Shown here piece by piece: positions 27,671 to 36,995 of a DNA stretch of 64,000 nucleotides. The notes under the pieces were generated by a model. It was not told where the DNA came from. It ran no database searches and was given only the letters and a program-made list of their open reading frames with translations. Every line of letters begins with the position of its first letter. Positions within the stretch are counted from its first letter, which is position 1. The DNA comes from Chromobacterium amazonense (GTDB lineage: Bacteria > Pseudomonadota > Gammaproteobacteria > Burkholderiales > Chromobacteriaceae): positions 124,001 through 188,000 of the forward strand of contig NZ_MKCR01000031.1 in the NCBI RefSeq assembly GCF_001855565.1. Reading direction: 5' to 3'. Position numbers and translations under genes: made by a program.

Positions 27671-29107
27671 CTAACGCTCCATCAATGCCTCACCCATTAC
27701 TTCACGAATGGGCGACAGTAAATAATCAATCACTTTCCGGCTATCCGTTTTAATTTCTGCCGTAACTGCCATCCCTGCCTGCAGTGCCAGCATCATTCCA
27801 GTCTTGGAAATCGTTTCATCAGCAAGCAGAATTCGTGCCGCATATACTGGCCCTCGCTTTTCATCTGGTATCGCGTCATGTGATAAATGTTCAACAATCC
27901 CAGAGAGGGTGCCATACTTGCTATATGGATAGCTATCTACCTTTAATGTTACCTGCTGCCCGCTACGCACAAAGCCAATATCCTGATTCAATACCAATGC
28001 ATCCACAACCAACTTGGCATGATCTGGTGCGATTACCATAATTTGCTGCGCCTGTTGCACAACGCCACCAATAGTATGGACTGCCAATTGTTGTACATGG
28101 CCACTGACTGGTGCCCTCAAATAGCGTGTTTTTTCTCGCTCGCTGTAACGTCGAATATTTAACTCTGCTTCACTAGCCTTATCCTCAGCTTCAGCTAACT
28201 CTCCCAATAATTGTCTACGCATATCAGCCTGATATTGTATCAGTTCTGCTTGAATTCTCTGGCCATTGGCGCGATGTTGCAGCATTCTCTGCATTTCGAC
28301 CTCTAGGCTCTTTTGAATTCCAATACGCTCGTTTTCAAACTCCAGCCATTGCAAACGCGGGGCCATTCCCTGCTCATTTAATTGACGCCATGCTTCCGCT
28401 TTGTCAGCCAGCGCAGGCAATCTTGCGGTTAGTTTTTCCTGCTCCAATTGGCTAGCTATGAGCAATGCCTTGTTCTCTGCGGACTGCGCCATTAATGCGG
28501 CAACCCTTGCTTGGTATGCGCCTAATTGCTGTTTGATTCGCATCTGCAATGGCGTGTTGCCATGCTCCCCCCCAGGCAGTGCCGTATGCCTAGAAATGTG
28601 ATCGATTCCCACCAAAACCGCACGCAAGCGCTCGATATCCTGTAAGGCCAGTCCCAGCTGCCGCTGCAATTGCGATACATCCACCTGATTTTCAGTGCTA
28701 TCCAATTCCAGCAAGATCTGCCCCGCCTCTACATGCTGGCCATTCATGACGTGGATCTTACGGACGATGCCAGCCTCGAGAGGTTGTATCGACTTCACCC
28801 CTCCATCAGGCATCACTTGACCTTGAGCAACCGCTGTTACGCCCACTTCTCCCAGGCAGGCCCATGCCAAAGCTAGAGCAAACAAGGCCATCAGCACATA
28901 AGCTAACCAACGCCCCGCAGGTGAAGCGGGCGTTTCAAGCACTTCCAAAGCTGCAGGCAAAAATTCGCGTTCATGGGGAGCCAGCTTCCGGCTTATTCTA
29001 TCCTGCCAGCTTTTTACTACCTTGCGATACAACTCCTGAAATTGCTGGCCACATCTGCATGCGCGAGTCCAAACAACCAACAATTTCTTTAAAAACACTT
29101 GCTTCAT
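27671..29107 (-). CDS. HlyD-family membrane fusion protein
   Basis: A 478-residue periplasmic adaptor. It has a cytoplasmic N-terminus, one membrane helix (YVLMALFALALAWACLG), a lipoyl half-motif (IVRKIHVMNGQHVEAGQILLELD), a long coiled coil, a second half (YLRAPVSGHVQQLAVHTIGGVV) and a beta-barrel C-terminus. It links the ATPase to the TolC channel. The ATG at 29107 overlaps the stop of the ATPase gene (ATGA). A longer in-frame start at 29149 would lie inside that gene and is not preferred. Confidence 0.92.
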   Translation of the reverse strand: MKQVFLKKLLVVWTRACRCGQQFQELYRKVVKSWQDRISRKLAPHEREFLPAALEVLETPASPAGRWLAYVLMALFALALAWACLGEVGVTAVAQGQVMPDGGVKSIQPLEAGIVRKIHVMNGQHVEAGQILLELDSTENQVDVSQLQRQLGLALQDIERLRAVLVGIDHISRHTALPGGEHGNTPLQMRIKQQLGAYQARVAALMAQSAENKALLIASQLEQEKLTARLPALADKAEAWRQLNEQGMAPRLQWLEFENERIGIQKSLEVEMQRMLQHRANGQRIQAELIQYQADMRRQLLGELAEAEDKASEAELNIRRYSEREKTRYLRAPVSGHVQQLAVHTIGGVVQQAQQIMVIAPDHAKLVVDALVLNQDIGFVRSGQQVTLKVDSYPYSKYGTLSGIVEHLSHDAIPDEKRGPVYAARILLADETISKTGMMLALQAGMAVTAEIKTDSRKVIDYLLSPIREVMGEALMER

Positions 29108-31266
29108 ACTAAAACCTCTATATTTCCATTCCCGGCCTGAATCGCACATAGACGCGCATAACGGCCTCCCTGCCTTAACAGATCTTCGTGACTACCATCT
29201 TCCATAACCATTCCATTTTCTATCGTGACGATACGGTCGCAGTACCTCACGGTGGATAAACGATGGGCAATGATCAACACCGTACGCCCTTGGCAAATAT
29301 CACGCATATTCTGCTGAATGATGCTTTCTGACTCATAATCCAATGCGCTGGTCGCTTCGTCCAGAATCAAAATGCGCGGATTGCATACCAAGGCGCGTGC
29401 GATAGCGATACGCTGGCGCTGCCCGCCGGACAGATTGGAGCCTCTCTCCTCCAGCATGGTGTCATAACCTTCCGGCAGCGCCAGAATGAAATCGTGCGCG
29501 CCCGCCAGTTTGGCCGCTTCCATCACGCGCGCCATGCTCATTCCTGGATCGGCCAACGCGATGTTGTCGCGCACGGAACGGTTGAACAGTAGATTCTCCT
29601 GCAGCACCACACCAATTTGCGTGCGCAGCCAAGCCGTATCTACCATCGCCAAATCGAAGCCATCTATCATCACCCGGCCGGATTCCGGCAGATACATGCG
29701 TTGAACCAGCTTGGCCAGGGTGCTCTTGCCGGAGCCTGAGGGACCGACAATCCCCACCGTTTGCCCTGCCTCTATCTTCAAACTGAGCCGGCGCAGTATC
29801 TCCGGCTTATCCGGCCGATAGCGGAAAGTCACCTGATCAAAGACCAGATTGCCGGCAATGGCTTCCAGGCTGGAGCGATTCGGGTCATAACCTGGCTCAG
29901 TCGGGCTATTCAGAACATCGCCCAAACGCTCCACGGACAACCTGGCCTGCTGAAAATCATTCCATAACTGCGACAGCCGCAGCACCGGCGCCGCCACATG
30001 GCCGGCAAACATATTGAACGCCACCAATTGCCCCATGGTCAGGCTGCCCTCGATCACGGACTGCGCGCCCCAATACAAAATCAATGCGGAGCACAGCTTG
30101 GATACCAACTGCACAGCCTGGCCGGCGATATTGCCCAAATTGGCGCAACGGAAACTGGCATTAACATAAGCCGCCAGCAGCTCCTCCCAGCGCGACTGCG
30201 CCTGGGATTGCACCGACATGGCTTTCAAGGTCTCAATTCCGGTGACAGACTCCACCAAAAATGATTGGCTTTCCGCATTGCGACGAAACTTCTCATCTAC
30301 CCGCTTGCGTAAAATGGGCGTCACGAATACGGCAATCAAAACCAGGCACGGCAACGATAACAATACAATCACCGTCAATAGCGGACTGTAGTACCACATT
30401 ACCGCCAGAAAGATCACGGTGAACAACAGGTCCATCACCAGCGTCAATGCCGAACTGGTGATGAACTCGCGGATATTCTCCAGCTCTCGCACCCGCGCGA
30501 CAGTTTCCCCCACCCGCCGCGCTTGGAAATACGCCATAGGCAATGCCAATAGATGTCGAAATAGCTTGGCGCCCAGCTCCACATCCACTCGGTTTGCCGT
30601 ATGGGAAAACACATACGTGCGCAAGCCGCCCAGCACCACCTCGAACACGGCTATCGCAATCAGCCCGCATATCAGCACCTGCAAGGTGCTCATGCTTTGA
30701 TGCACCAGCACCTTATCCATCACCACCTGAAAAAACAGCGGAGAAACCAGAGCAAATAGCTGCAGGAACAAAGACATCAGCAATACATCCGCCAGCAGCT
30801 TCTTGTATTTCAGCAAAGCGGGCACAAACCAACTGACATCAAACTTGCCGCCCTGCCCCAGCAAGGCCGCGCGCTTGGTGGCCAGCACCAGGTGTCCGTT
30901 CCACATCGCCTCGAATTGCGCCAGCTCAAGCATGGCGATTTCGCCGCTTTCACCCTGCTGTATCAGAACCCGCCCATCCACTGCCTTGGCCAGCAACACA
31001 AAGCCGCCATCGCGTAACTCCGCAATGGCCGGCAAAGGCGTACGCTCCAAGCGCCCCACTGCCACCTTGACTCTGCGCGACTTCAAGCCCAGTTGGCGAC
31101 ACAGACGCACCAGCGCCTCGCCATCACATGGCCGGCCGGCCATCTCGCGCTGCAATTGTTCAATGTTGGCGGGTAGACGAAAAAAGTGCAGCAGGACAGA
31201 CAAGCAGCCCAGCATGCTGGCGCAAGCCTGCTCCGACTCGCGCAAGGCGGGCAAAGGATCATTCAT
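29104..31266 (-). CDS. HlyB-type ABC exporter with C39-like domain
   Basis: A 720-residue toxin exporter. Residues 1 to about 135 are a C39-like domain in which the catalytic His is replaced (DGGFVLLAKA where active peptidases have GGH), so it should bind rather than cut its cargo, as in HlyB. Membrane helices occupy about 150-430. The ATPase has Walker A GPSGSGKST, signature LSGGQRQRIA and Walker B ILILDEATSALD. Expected cargo is the 1888-aa toxin and probably the MARTX protein. MARTX loci usually encode two ATPases (RtxB and RtxE); only one is present here. The start follows a structured leader with no clear Shine-Dalgarno. Confidence 0.92.
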   Translation of the reverse strand: MNDPLPALRESEQACASMLGCLSVLLHFFRLPANIEQLQREMAGRPCDGEALVRLCRQLGLKSRRVKVAVGRLERTPLPAIAELRDGGFVLLAKAVDGRVLIQQGESGEIAMLELAQFEAMWNGHLVLATKRAALLGQGGKFDVSWFVPALLKYKKLLADVLLMSLFLQLFALVSPLFFQVVMDKVLVHQSMSTLQVLICGLIAIAVFEVVLGGLRTYVFSHTANRVDVELGAKLFRHLLALPMAYFQARRVGETVARVRELENIREFITSSALTLVMDLLFTVIFLAVMWYYSPLLTVIVLLSLPCLVLIAVFVTPILRKRVDEKFRRNAESQSFLVESVTGIETLKAMSVQSQAQSRWEELLAAYVNASFRCANLGNIAGQAVQLVSKLCSALILYWGAQSVIEGSLTMGQLVAFNMFAGHVAAPVLRLSQLWNDFQQARLSVERLGDVLNSPTEPGYDPNRSSLEAIAGNLVFDQVTFRYRPDKPEILRRLSLKIEAGQTVGIVGPSGSGKSTLAKLVQRMYLPESGRVMIDGFDLAMVDTAWLRTQIGVVLQENLLFNRSVRDNIALADPGMSMARVMEAAKLAGAHDFILALPEGYDTMLEERGSNLSGGQRQRIAIARALVCNPRILILDEATSALDYESESIIQQNMRDICQGRTVLIIAHRLSTVRYCDRIVTIENGMVMEDGSHEDLLRQGGRYARLCAIQAGNGNIEVLV

Positions 31267-31284
31267 ACAATCATCGCTCTAGGT

Positions 31285-31360
31285 ATGAGAAAAAATCGCC
31301 CCTTAGACGCGCGGCAATAGCGCGCCGCTACCAGCAACGCGGCATTTGCGAGGGGAGCGA
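31285..31360 (-). promoter_or_regulatory. Terminator-like leader with ops-like core before the T1SS operon
   Basis: Read on the - strand, TCGCTCCCCT pairs with AAGGGGCGA and is followed by T6, ending about 23 bases before the HlyB start. The loop contains a GC-rich stem and TGCTGGTAGCGG, which shares the GGTAGCG core of the RfaH ops element (GGCGGTAGCGT). A terminator this close to the start leaves no room for a promoter, so it looks like an attenuator. It could also simply end the fimbrial transcript. Confidence 0.5.
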
Positions 31361-31513
31361 AACCACAGGGGAAGGAAGATCAGGACACTGCCTTGCAAGC
31401 AAGGCGGGCTTATGCGTGGAAACTAGGTTGGCATACATCTTACCTCAGGCAGCTGGAATGTCGGCAAACCGCTCATATATTCGGGACGATATGGGAAGCC
31501 CGCGGCGCTGGTT

Positions 31514-31774
31514 TCAACGCAGACGGGTGGTCAACCCATTGAAATCGCATTGCATATCACAGTTTCCAGCCATGTGGCTGGCTGAGTTGATAAGACAGGC
31601 ATCCATGGCTGCTCGAAATTCAGATATTTGGCCTGTCAACATACAATCTGCAAAAAGATCTGGCTCAATAAACATTTGCGTAAGTACTGCGGCAAACCAC
31701 TCTATAGAAAGCCAAACTAGCAATGGAAACAGACAAATACATAAAAAAATAAGTACTTTCAACTCTACTTTCAT
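31514..31774 (-). CDS. Hypothetical small membrane protein
   Basis: An open frame of 86 residues with an N-terminal hydrophobic stretch (VLIFLCICLFPLLVWLSI) followed by a polar tail with four cysteines. It lies between the fimbrial tip gene and the exporter leader. No Shine-Dalgarno sequence is visible and no family was recognised; it may be a chance frame. Confidence 0.25.
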   Translation of the reverse strand: MKVELKVLIFLCICLFPLLVWLSIEWFAAVLTQMFIEPDLFADCMLTGQISEFRAAMDACLINSASHMAGNCDMQCDFNGLTTRLR

Positions 31775-31826
31775 AAGCTATATGCTTCTATCAATGGAAT
31801 CCGAATGCGAATCGACCCAAAACCAA

Positions 31827-32918
31827 CTAAAGCACCGCCTCAAACCGAACTGTTACATTTCCATGATACCTGCCCGGAAACATCGCATTTGCATCAGCGG
31901 ATGATATGAGAAATTCCAGCAACAATTTAACATCACTGAAATCCCAGACATTTTTCTTAATATAAACGCTCCCTCCTTGCGAAATAAAAAACTCTTGATA
32001 ATGAATGAAAGCATCACACCTAACACTATTACCATAAACATCATTTACAAGATGGCGGCTTCTACTATTGCCAACATAGGAAAATCTAAATCTCGAATTT
32101 GTTCCTATAAAAACTGGAATCATCTTTCTCAAAGCGCCATCTGTATGCTTCTCCAAAACCACATTAGAGTCTGGAACCCTTATATTTATATAGCTAGGCA
32201 CTGTCAAAGCTACAGTAAGCTGAACAGAAGCTCCAGCAAACACGTCAACCAGATTGGCATTCAAACCACCAACACTGCCAGCCAAAACTCCTAGATTACC
32301 GACATATGTCCCTACCGGAAAGGCATCAACAGGACCAAAATCATATTCAACGACAAAGTGCATTAGTTTCACACCATCTTTAGGGTATGCAAAGACAAAT
32401 GAACAGTCTACTCCTGCCTTAAACATTAAAGCGTAGCCTCGAGCGGCACCAATAGTTATTCCACCACGAGAGATGCCTTGACAACTTGCACTCTTATTAA
32501 CCAGCTCTAATTCTAAGCGCGTCCACTCTCCGCCTGTAAGCTGCGTTCTTGGAACAAAAGCAAAACCTAGTCTTTTGAAATTTATTCGCATTTCACGGGG
32601 TACACCACCCGCAGGATTGAATACTATATTTCGCTCTCCTTGCGACACCGTACTTGCGGTATAATTTATTGATATATTCCCATTCACATCCACCGGGACA
32701 ACGTGCTCCGCGCTAGTCAATAGCAATGACTTAGCACTGTCACAACTGACAGCCCTACAAAAAGTGACCGGAGCTTTCGGACCCATGGTGCGATATGAAT
32801 CCAAGTTTTCTGAATTGGGTATATTAATATCTGCTGAAAGCACACATTGCGACAGGCCCATCCATCCCAAAAATACGCATAGCCCGCTTAAAGTAGATTT
32901 TTTCAACATGCTAAACAT
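31827..32918 (-). CDS. CS1-type fimbrial tip adhesin (CblD/CfaE-like)
   Basis: A 363-residue secreted protein with a signal peptide ending near CVLSADI. It has paired cysteines in the N-terminal half (FCRAVSC, SASCQG, GVDCSF). Its two-part layout, an N-terminal receptor-binding part and a C-terminal pilin-like part ending HGNVTVRFEAVL, fits the CblD/CfaE minor tip subunits of alternate chaperone-usher fimbriae. The start overlaps the usher stop by 8 bases, the usual last position in such operons. The gene is A+T-rich compared with the usher gene. Confidence 0.8.
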   Translation of the reverse strand: MFSMLKKSTLSGLCVFLGWMGLSQCVLSADINIPNSENLDSYRTMGPKAPVTFCRAVSCDSAKSLLLTSAEHVVPVDVNGNISINYTASTVSQGERNIVFNPAGGVPREMRINFKRLGFAFVPRTQLTGGEWTRLELELVNKSASCQGISRGGITIGAARGYALMFKAGVDCSFVFAYPKDGVKLMHFVVEYDFGPVDAFPVGTYVGNLGVLAGSVGGLNANLVDVFAGASVQLTVALTVPSYINIRVPDSNVVLEKHTDGALRKMIPVFIGTNSRFRFSYVGNSRSRHLVNDVYGNSVRCDAFIHYQEFFISQGGSVYIKKNVWDFSDVKLLLEFLISSADANAMFPGRYHGNVTVRFEAVL

Positions 32919-35349
32919 TATTTACATCCTTAAATTCCACACCATTCACCAAGCAACCGATATCCCCTACGAAAACTACACCCTCGCTCAGCGCCAGCCC
33001 TTCTGGCTCGAAATGCAAGCGGCAATGCTTGACGCCCTCGCGCTCCACCCCCAGTTCCGGGGTATGCGCATGCACATCCAGCGTGAACAATCCGTTTTCA
33101 TCGCTAACCGTGCGGCCGGCATGGTTGACCACGCTGGCACCGGCCCAAGGCTGGCCGCTTTGGTCAAGCAGCCGCCCCATCACCGTCATCACGCGCATGA
33201 CCTTCACCTTCTGATAAGCCACGCCGCCGCGGTTCAGGTGGTAGGCGGCGCTGGATGGCCGCACGCTCAGCGGCTGCCCCTCTTGCGCGCGCGCCAACAT
33301 AAAATTGACTCGCCCCGGCTGATACGGCGTCAGCGGCAGCAGATTGACGCCAGGGCGCAGCGTCTGCTCGCCCCAGCGTCCATCGCCCTGCAGCGTGGCA
33401 TTGGGATCGTCGGACTCCACCTCCACAATCATCACGGCCGCGTTGCCGGCTTCAACCGCGCCCAGCGCGGCCTTGCCTGCGCCCAAGACCACGGCATTGC
33501 GCACATTGAGATTGCCGGTCCAAATGCGGTTGGCGCCCCGGCTGAAAAAGGCATCGCCGTCCGCCAAATCATGGCGGAAGCCCACATTGCCGCTAAAGCC
33601 CAGCCCTTGCTCATTGGCCTCCGCCGCCAGGCCTGCGTTGCGCAACGCGCCGTCTTGCCACTGCTGACTCATGCCTGCCGTGGCATAGGCTCGCTGGCGG
33701 CCTTCCTTGGCGCGGCTGCCCACGCTGGCATGGTACTGACGCCCGGATTCGCCCAGATGCAGGTTCAATGCCGCTTCCACACCACGCCGGCGCGCCTGCC
33801 CGCTGAAGCCGGCTTGATCAAACAGGGAAAAACGCAAGTCGACATCCTGGCCCAGCCAGTTCTGGCGACGGTTCAAGCCCAAATCCACGCCCACGCTGCC
33901 GCTGCGCGCATCGTGGCGCGCCTGCAGCGTCACGCTGTTGCGCTCATTCAACTGGCGATAGGCCGTAGCCGTGAGGGCATGCCGCGCCTCTCCGCTTCGC
34001 CGCCACTGCTGCTCCAGGCCCAGCTGCAAGCTGCCCTTGTTGTCGGCCAGGGTACGCAATAGCTGGCCATGCCACCCCTTGTCGCCATCGCGCCAAAACA
34101 GGCCGCCGTCCAGCCGCATCCGTTCGTTCAGCTCGGCATCCACCGTAGCGGCATACTCGCTGCGCGAACCGCTGCGCACCACTCCGCCGCCCAGCATCAC
34201 CTTGGGATGCAGCAGATAATTGATCATCCCGCCGCCGCTCCAGCCCAGTTGCCGGTGAAACCGGCTGCCCAAGCTTTCGCTGCGCTGCCCTGCAAACACG
34301 TTGTAGCGCCAGCGCTGTGCCGGGTCGCCCCAACGCTGCGGTTTGTAGACCCACTCCTGGCGACGGCTCATTTCCTCTCCATCCTTGCGCACCCGCACCT
34401 CAACCGGATAGATGCCGCCCGGCAGGCGTTTGGTGTCCAGGGCTTGCAGGCCCCCTTCCAGCGCCTGGCTATGCAGCAGCACTCCATCACGTAAAATCTC
34501 CGCCACGCTGCCCGGCAAACCGCTCACCTGTATCGGGGTCTGGCTGGGAAAATCGCTGTCACGGACCAATGCGTCGGAGCTGCCGGCCATCAGCCCCAGC
34601 ACCGTCTCACCGCTCAAGGTGGGCGTGCGGGCCAAGCCCTGCACGCCGTTGGCGAACTTGCCCAGCCGGATAAAATGCCGCGGCAATTCGCGCTGCGCGT
34701 ACCACTGCCCCACCGTCTGCCGCCAGGCATGATGGCCTGCGCCGCCTTGCGCCAGCTGCGTGGCGCCCACCAGCGTCCAGTTGTGCAGGCTGCCGGTGAC
34801 GTCCAAGCTGTAACGCCCCTCAAGCCCGCCGCGTCCCTGCGCAAACACGCTCAAATCGTTGCGCAGCAGCAGGCCATGCCCGCCTTGCGCCGGCAGCGCG
34901 TGGAAAGCCGCGTCCCCAGCCTGTTCCGCGCCGCGCGTCAGCAGCTTCAAACGCGATTCGGCAATATCATATTCAAGCGCCAGCAGCCCGTTAGGGCAGT
35001 CTTGCGCACAGCTTCCCAATCTTCTGGGGGACGTCAAATACGCCAGCCACAGCCCGCCCTCCGCTGGCTCCATGCCAGGCTGCAAGCGCACCATGCCGTC
35101 ACTGGACACTATCAGCTCCACCTCACCCAATTGACGGCCATCCACCCACAGCTCGGACAAGCGCGGCACGTCAAACAACGCCGCGCGAAACTCTTCCGGG
35201 AGCGCAGCCAACTGCTCATCCCAATGCTTCTGCACGGATGCCTGCACAGGGAGAACCATAGCTAGCAAGCCATAGATAAATACTCTACACAAAATTAGTA
35301 CATGCTTTTTCAACATAGAAATAACCATTAAGCTCGACATCTTCTTCAA
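32911..35349 (-). CDS. Outer-membrane usher of CS1-type fimbriae (CfaC/CooC-like)
   Basis: An 812-residue usher, with a signal peptide if translation starts at MLKKHVLILC (35316) or earlier. An N-terminal domain (FDVPRLSELWVDG) is followed by a long beta-barrel and plug (GSVAEILRDGVLLHSQALEGG, LPGGIYPVEVRV). A C-terminal carboxypeptidase-like domain (VMGRLLDQSGQPWAGASVVNH) and a terminal cysteine pair (HCRLHF, GCLVNG) complete it. It receives chaperone-subunit complexes and assembles the fibre. It is visibly GC-rich between two A+T-rich fimbrial genes, so the operon has a mosaic origin. Confidence 0.88.
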   Translation of the reverse strand: MKKMSSLMVISMLKKHVLILCRVFIYGLLAMVLPVQASVQKHWDEQLAALPEEFRAALFDVPRLSELWVDGRQLGEVELIVSSDGMVRLQPGMEPAEGGLWLAYLTSPRRLGSCAQDCPNGLLALEYDIAESRLKLLTRGAEQAGDAAFHALPAQGGHGLLLRNDLSVFAQGRGGLEGRYSLDVTGSLHNWTLVGATQLAQGGAGHHAWRQTVGQWYAQRELPRHFIRLGKFANGVQGLARTPTLSGETVLGLMAGSSDALVRDSDFPSQTPIQVSGLPGSVAEILRDGVLLHSQALEGGLQALDTKRLPGGIYPVEVRVRKDGEEMSRRQEWVYKPQRWGDPAQRWRYNVFAGQRSESLGSRFHRQLGWSGGGMINYLLHPKVMLGGGVVRSGSRSEYAATVDAELNERMRLDGGLFWRDGDKGWHGQLLRTLADNKGSLQLGLEQQWRRSGEARHALTATAYRQLNERNSVTLQARHDARSGSVGVDLGLNRRQNWLGQDVDLRFSLFDQAGFSGQARRRGVEAALNLHLGESGRQYHASVGSRAKEGRQRAYATAGMSQQWQDGALRNAGLAAEANEQGLGFSGNVGFRHDLADGDAFFSRGANRIWTGNLNVRNAVVLGAGKAALGAVEAGNAAVMIVEVESDDPNATLQGDGRWGEQTLRPGVNLLPLTPYQPGRVNFMLARAQEGQPLSVRPSSAAYHLNRGGVAYQKVKVMRVMTVMGRLLDQSGQPWAGASVVNHAGRTVSDENGLFTLDVHAHTPELGVEREGVKHCRLHFEPEGLALSEGVVFVGDIGCLVNGVEFKDVNNV

Positions 35350-35442
35350 ACTGATTCGAGCAAACAGTCAACAAAATGGTTATTTTTATATTTTGAAATC
35401 CGCCTCTGACTACAACACTCGACACTCTATTTTTTTGAAGCT

Positions 35443-35479
35443 CCCATTCTCATGCGCAAAGAATACTCATGAGAATGGG
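35443..35479 (-). promoter_or_regulatory. Long stem-loop between pilin and usher genes
   Basis: CCCATTCTCATG and CATGAGAATGGG form a perfect 12-bp stem around 13 bases, 10 bases after the pilin stop. On the transcribed - strand no T-run follows, so it is more likely a 3' stabiliser or partial terminator that keeps pilin mRNA high and usher expression low, as in other fimbrial operons. Confidence 0.7.
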
Positions 35480-35489
35480 CAGGGATTAT

Positions 35490-35990
35490 TTACAGTTCAG
35501 AAACAAAATCAATCTCTACCGTTGCAACATAGTTATCACCAGGCAAGGTGGATGGCACGTTTCTTTCTGATTCAATAATCAGGTCTCTATCATGAGCGCC
35601 ATGGGGTGCAACATCCTGAAGATTACCATTCAGGGTCACGGGACCGACCTTTACCGTCAACGGAATTTCTTCGAGCAAAGTTGCACCTATCAATCTCGGG
35701 GATGTGCCACCAGCAGCAAGTCTGGCTTTTACCTTACCTAGATTACTGGTCAATATCAGCTCGAGAGTGTTACGAATCTGAGCACCCAATGTACCCGTCA
35801 ATACCATAGCTTCACCCGGTGCGATAGCAGCATTACCAGCTTTTTTAACAATAGTAAATTGAACAGGAAGGTTATAACTTACAGCAAAGGTCTTTTGTTC
35901 AGTCGTAGGAGCGGCAGTAGCAACATGCGACACTCCGGTCAAGGCAATCATGGCTAGGCCATATGCGTATTTTTTAATAGATTTAGACAT
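35490..35990 (-). CDS. CS1-type major fimbrial subunit
   Basis: A 166-residue pilin with signal peptide MSKSIKKYAYGLAMIALTGV ending near ATAAPT. The mature protein is beta-rich and has no cysteines, as in the CS1/CFA-I major subunits (CooA, CfaB), and ends YVATVEIDFVSEL. It lies between chaperone and usher genes. The strong stem-loop directly after it fits a highly expressed structural subunit. Confidence 0.82.
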   Translation of the reverse strand: MSKSIKKYAYGLAMIALTGVSHVATAAPTTEQKTFAVSYNLPVQFTIVKKAGNAAIAPGEAMVLTGTLGAQIRNTLELILTSNLGKVKARLAAGGTSPRLIGATLLEEIPLTVKVGPVTLNGNLQDVAPHGAHDRDLIIESERNVPSTLPGDNYVATVEIDFVSEL

Positions 35991-36253
35991 TTTATGTTCC
36001 TTATAAAATAAAAATAAGCTTTATTTATCACAAGATAGAAATCATGACCTTGCGCCTCCAGCGGTCAAAACCACCGGCCGCAGGAAAGCTTCAATAATCT
36101 CGGCAATCACTTATTAACAACACAGCCATTAATCAAAGTAGGCTCGAATATGGAGCAACAACAAAACCATGGCAGAACAGACAACTACAGTAAACAAAAT
36201 GAAAATAAACATCAACAATATGAATATGCTTTCCATTCCGTCCATTTTTCCAC

Positions 36254-36985
36254 TTACCCCTCAAGCTCCACGATGCGCGTCCGCTCGCCTTCCTTCAGGA
36301 AGACCTTGTACTTTTTTCCGTCGGCAGGAAACAACTTCTTCTGCCCCGGCCGCAAATGGATTAGTCCTGCGTTTTCGCATTGATCGCCCGAGCATACAGA
36401 ATAGTGCGGGATGATCACCGTGCTATTCCCCTGGTTCCAGATCACATGCTGGCTGTTTTCTTTCATCACTCGCGTGTCAAATCGGGTATGCTCGGGCCGT
36501 ACAATGACAACTGCGCCATAGCCGATCAGCAGGTTGACACCGGCGCTGAATGACTGCTGATATTGCTCGGCTACATTTTCATCTAGTTTGAACTCATCCA
36601 GCGTTTTGGGCACCACGGGAGAAAACGTAGCGCGGTAATAGCGCTCCCGCTCCCGGCCTCCCAGATGAACCAGCCTTAACACGCCGCGTCCCTTTGCCGG
36701 GATAATCAAATGCGAAGGGCTAGCCAACAAACCTTCTTTTTTATCCAAGATGCCTGCATCTCCCGAATCGGCAACGTCCTGTTCCCGACCAGATTCATCA
36801 AACACCACTTCACGCAAAGAAACTTTCACATAGGCCGTGCTATCACCATGGTTGTGCACATGCTTAACCAAAGTGCGCTTTGTTTCATCCATGTATTCAA
36901 ACATGGAGCCCACATCTATGCTGGGCGCCGCCACCGCATGCAGCGATGCCAGCGCACTCAAAGCTAAAAATAATAAATAACGCAT
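36254..36985 (-). CDS. Periplasmic chaperone of CS1-type fimbriae
   Basis: A 243-residue immunoglobulin-like chaperone with signal peptide MRYLLFLALSALASLHAVAA. Features are an N-terminal strand (PSIDVGSMFEY), KRTLVKHVHNHGDSTAYVKVS and the alternate-chaperone block IIPAKGRGVLRLVHL near the subunit-binding strand. The C-terminal domain has a cysteine pair (CSGDQC). It folds fimbrial subunits and hands them to the usher. It is the first of the four recognisable genes of the operon. Confidence 0.82.
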   Translation of the reverse strand: MRYLLFLALSALASLHAVAAPSIDVGSMFEYMDETKRTLVKHVHNHGDSTAYVKVSLREVVFDESGREQDVADSGDAGILDKKEGLLASPSHLIIPAKGRGVLRLVHLGGRERERYYRATFSPVVPKTLDEFKLDENVAEQYQQSFSAGVNLLIGYGAVVIVRPEHTRFDTRVMKENSQHVIWNQGNSTVIIPHYSVCSGDQCENAGLIHLRPGQKKLFPADGKKYKVFLKEGERTRIVELEG

Positions 36986-36995
36986 GATATTCCTC

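Noticed and set aside
32764-34062. 432-aa open frame opposite the usher gene
   Set aside because: Antisense shadow of the GC-rich usher gene; its composition is not protein-like.
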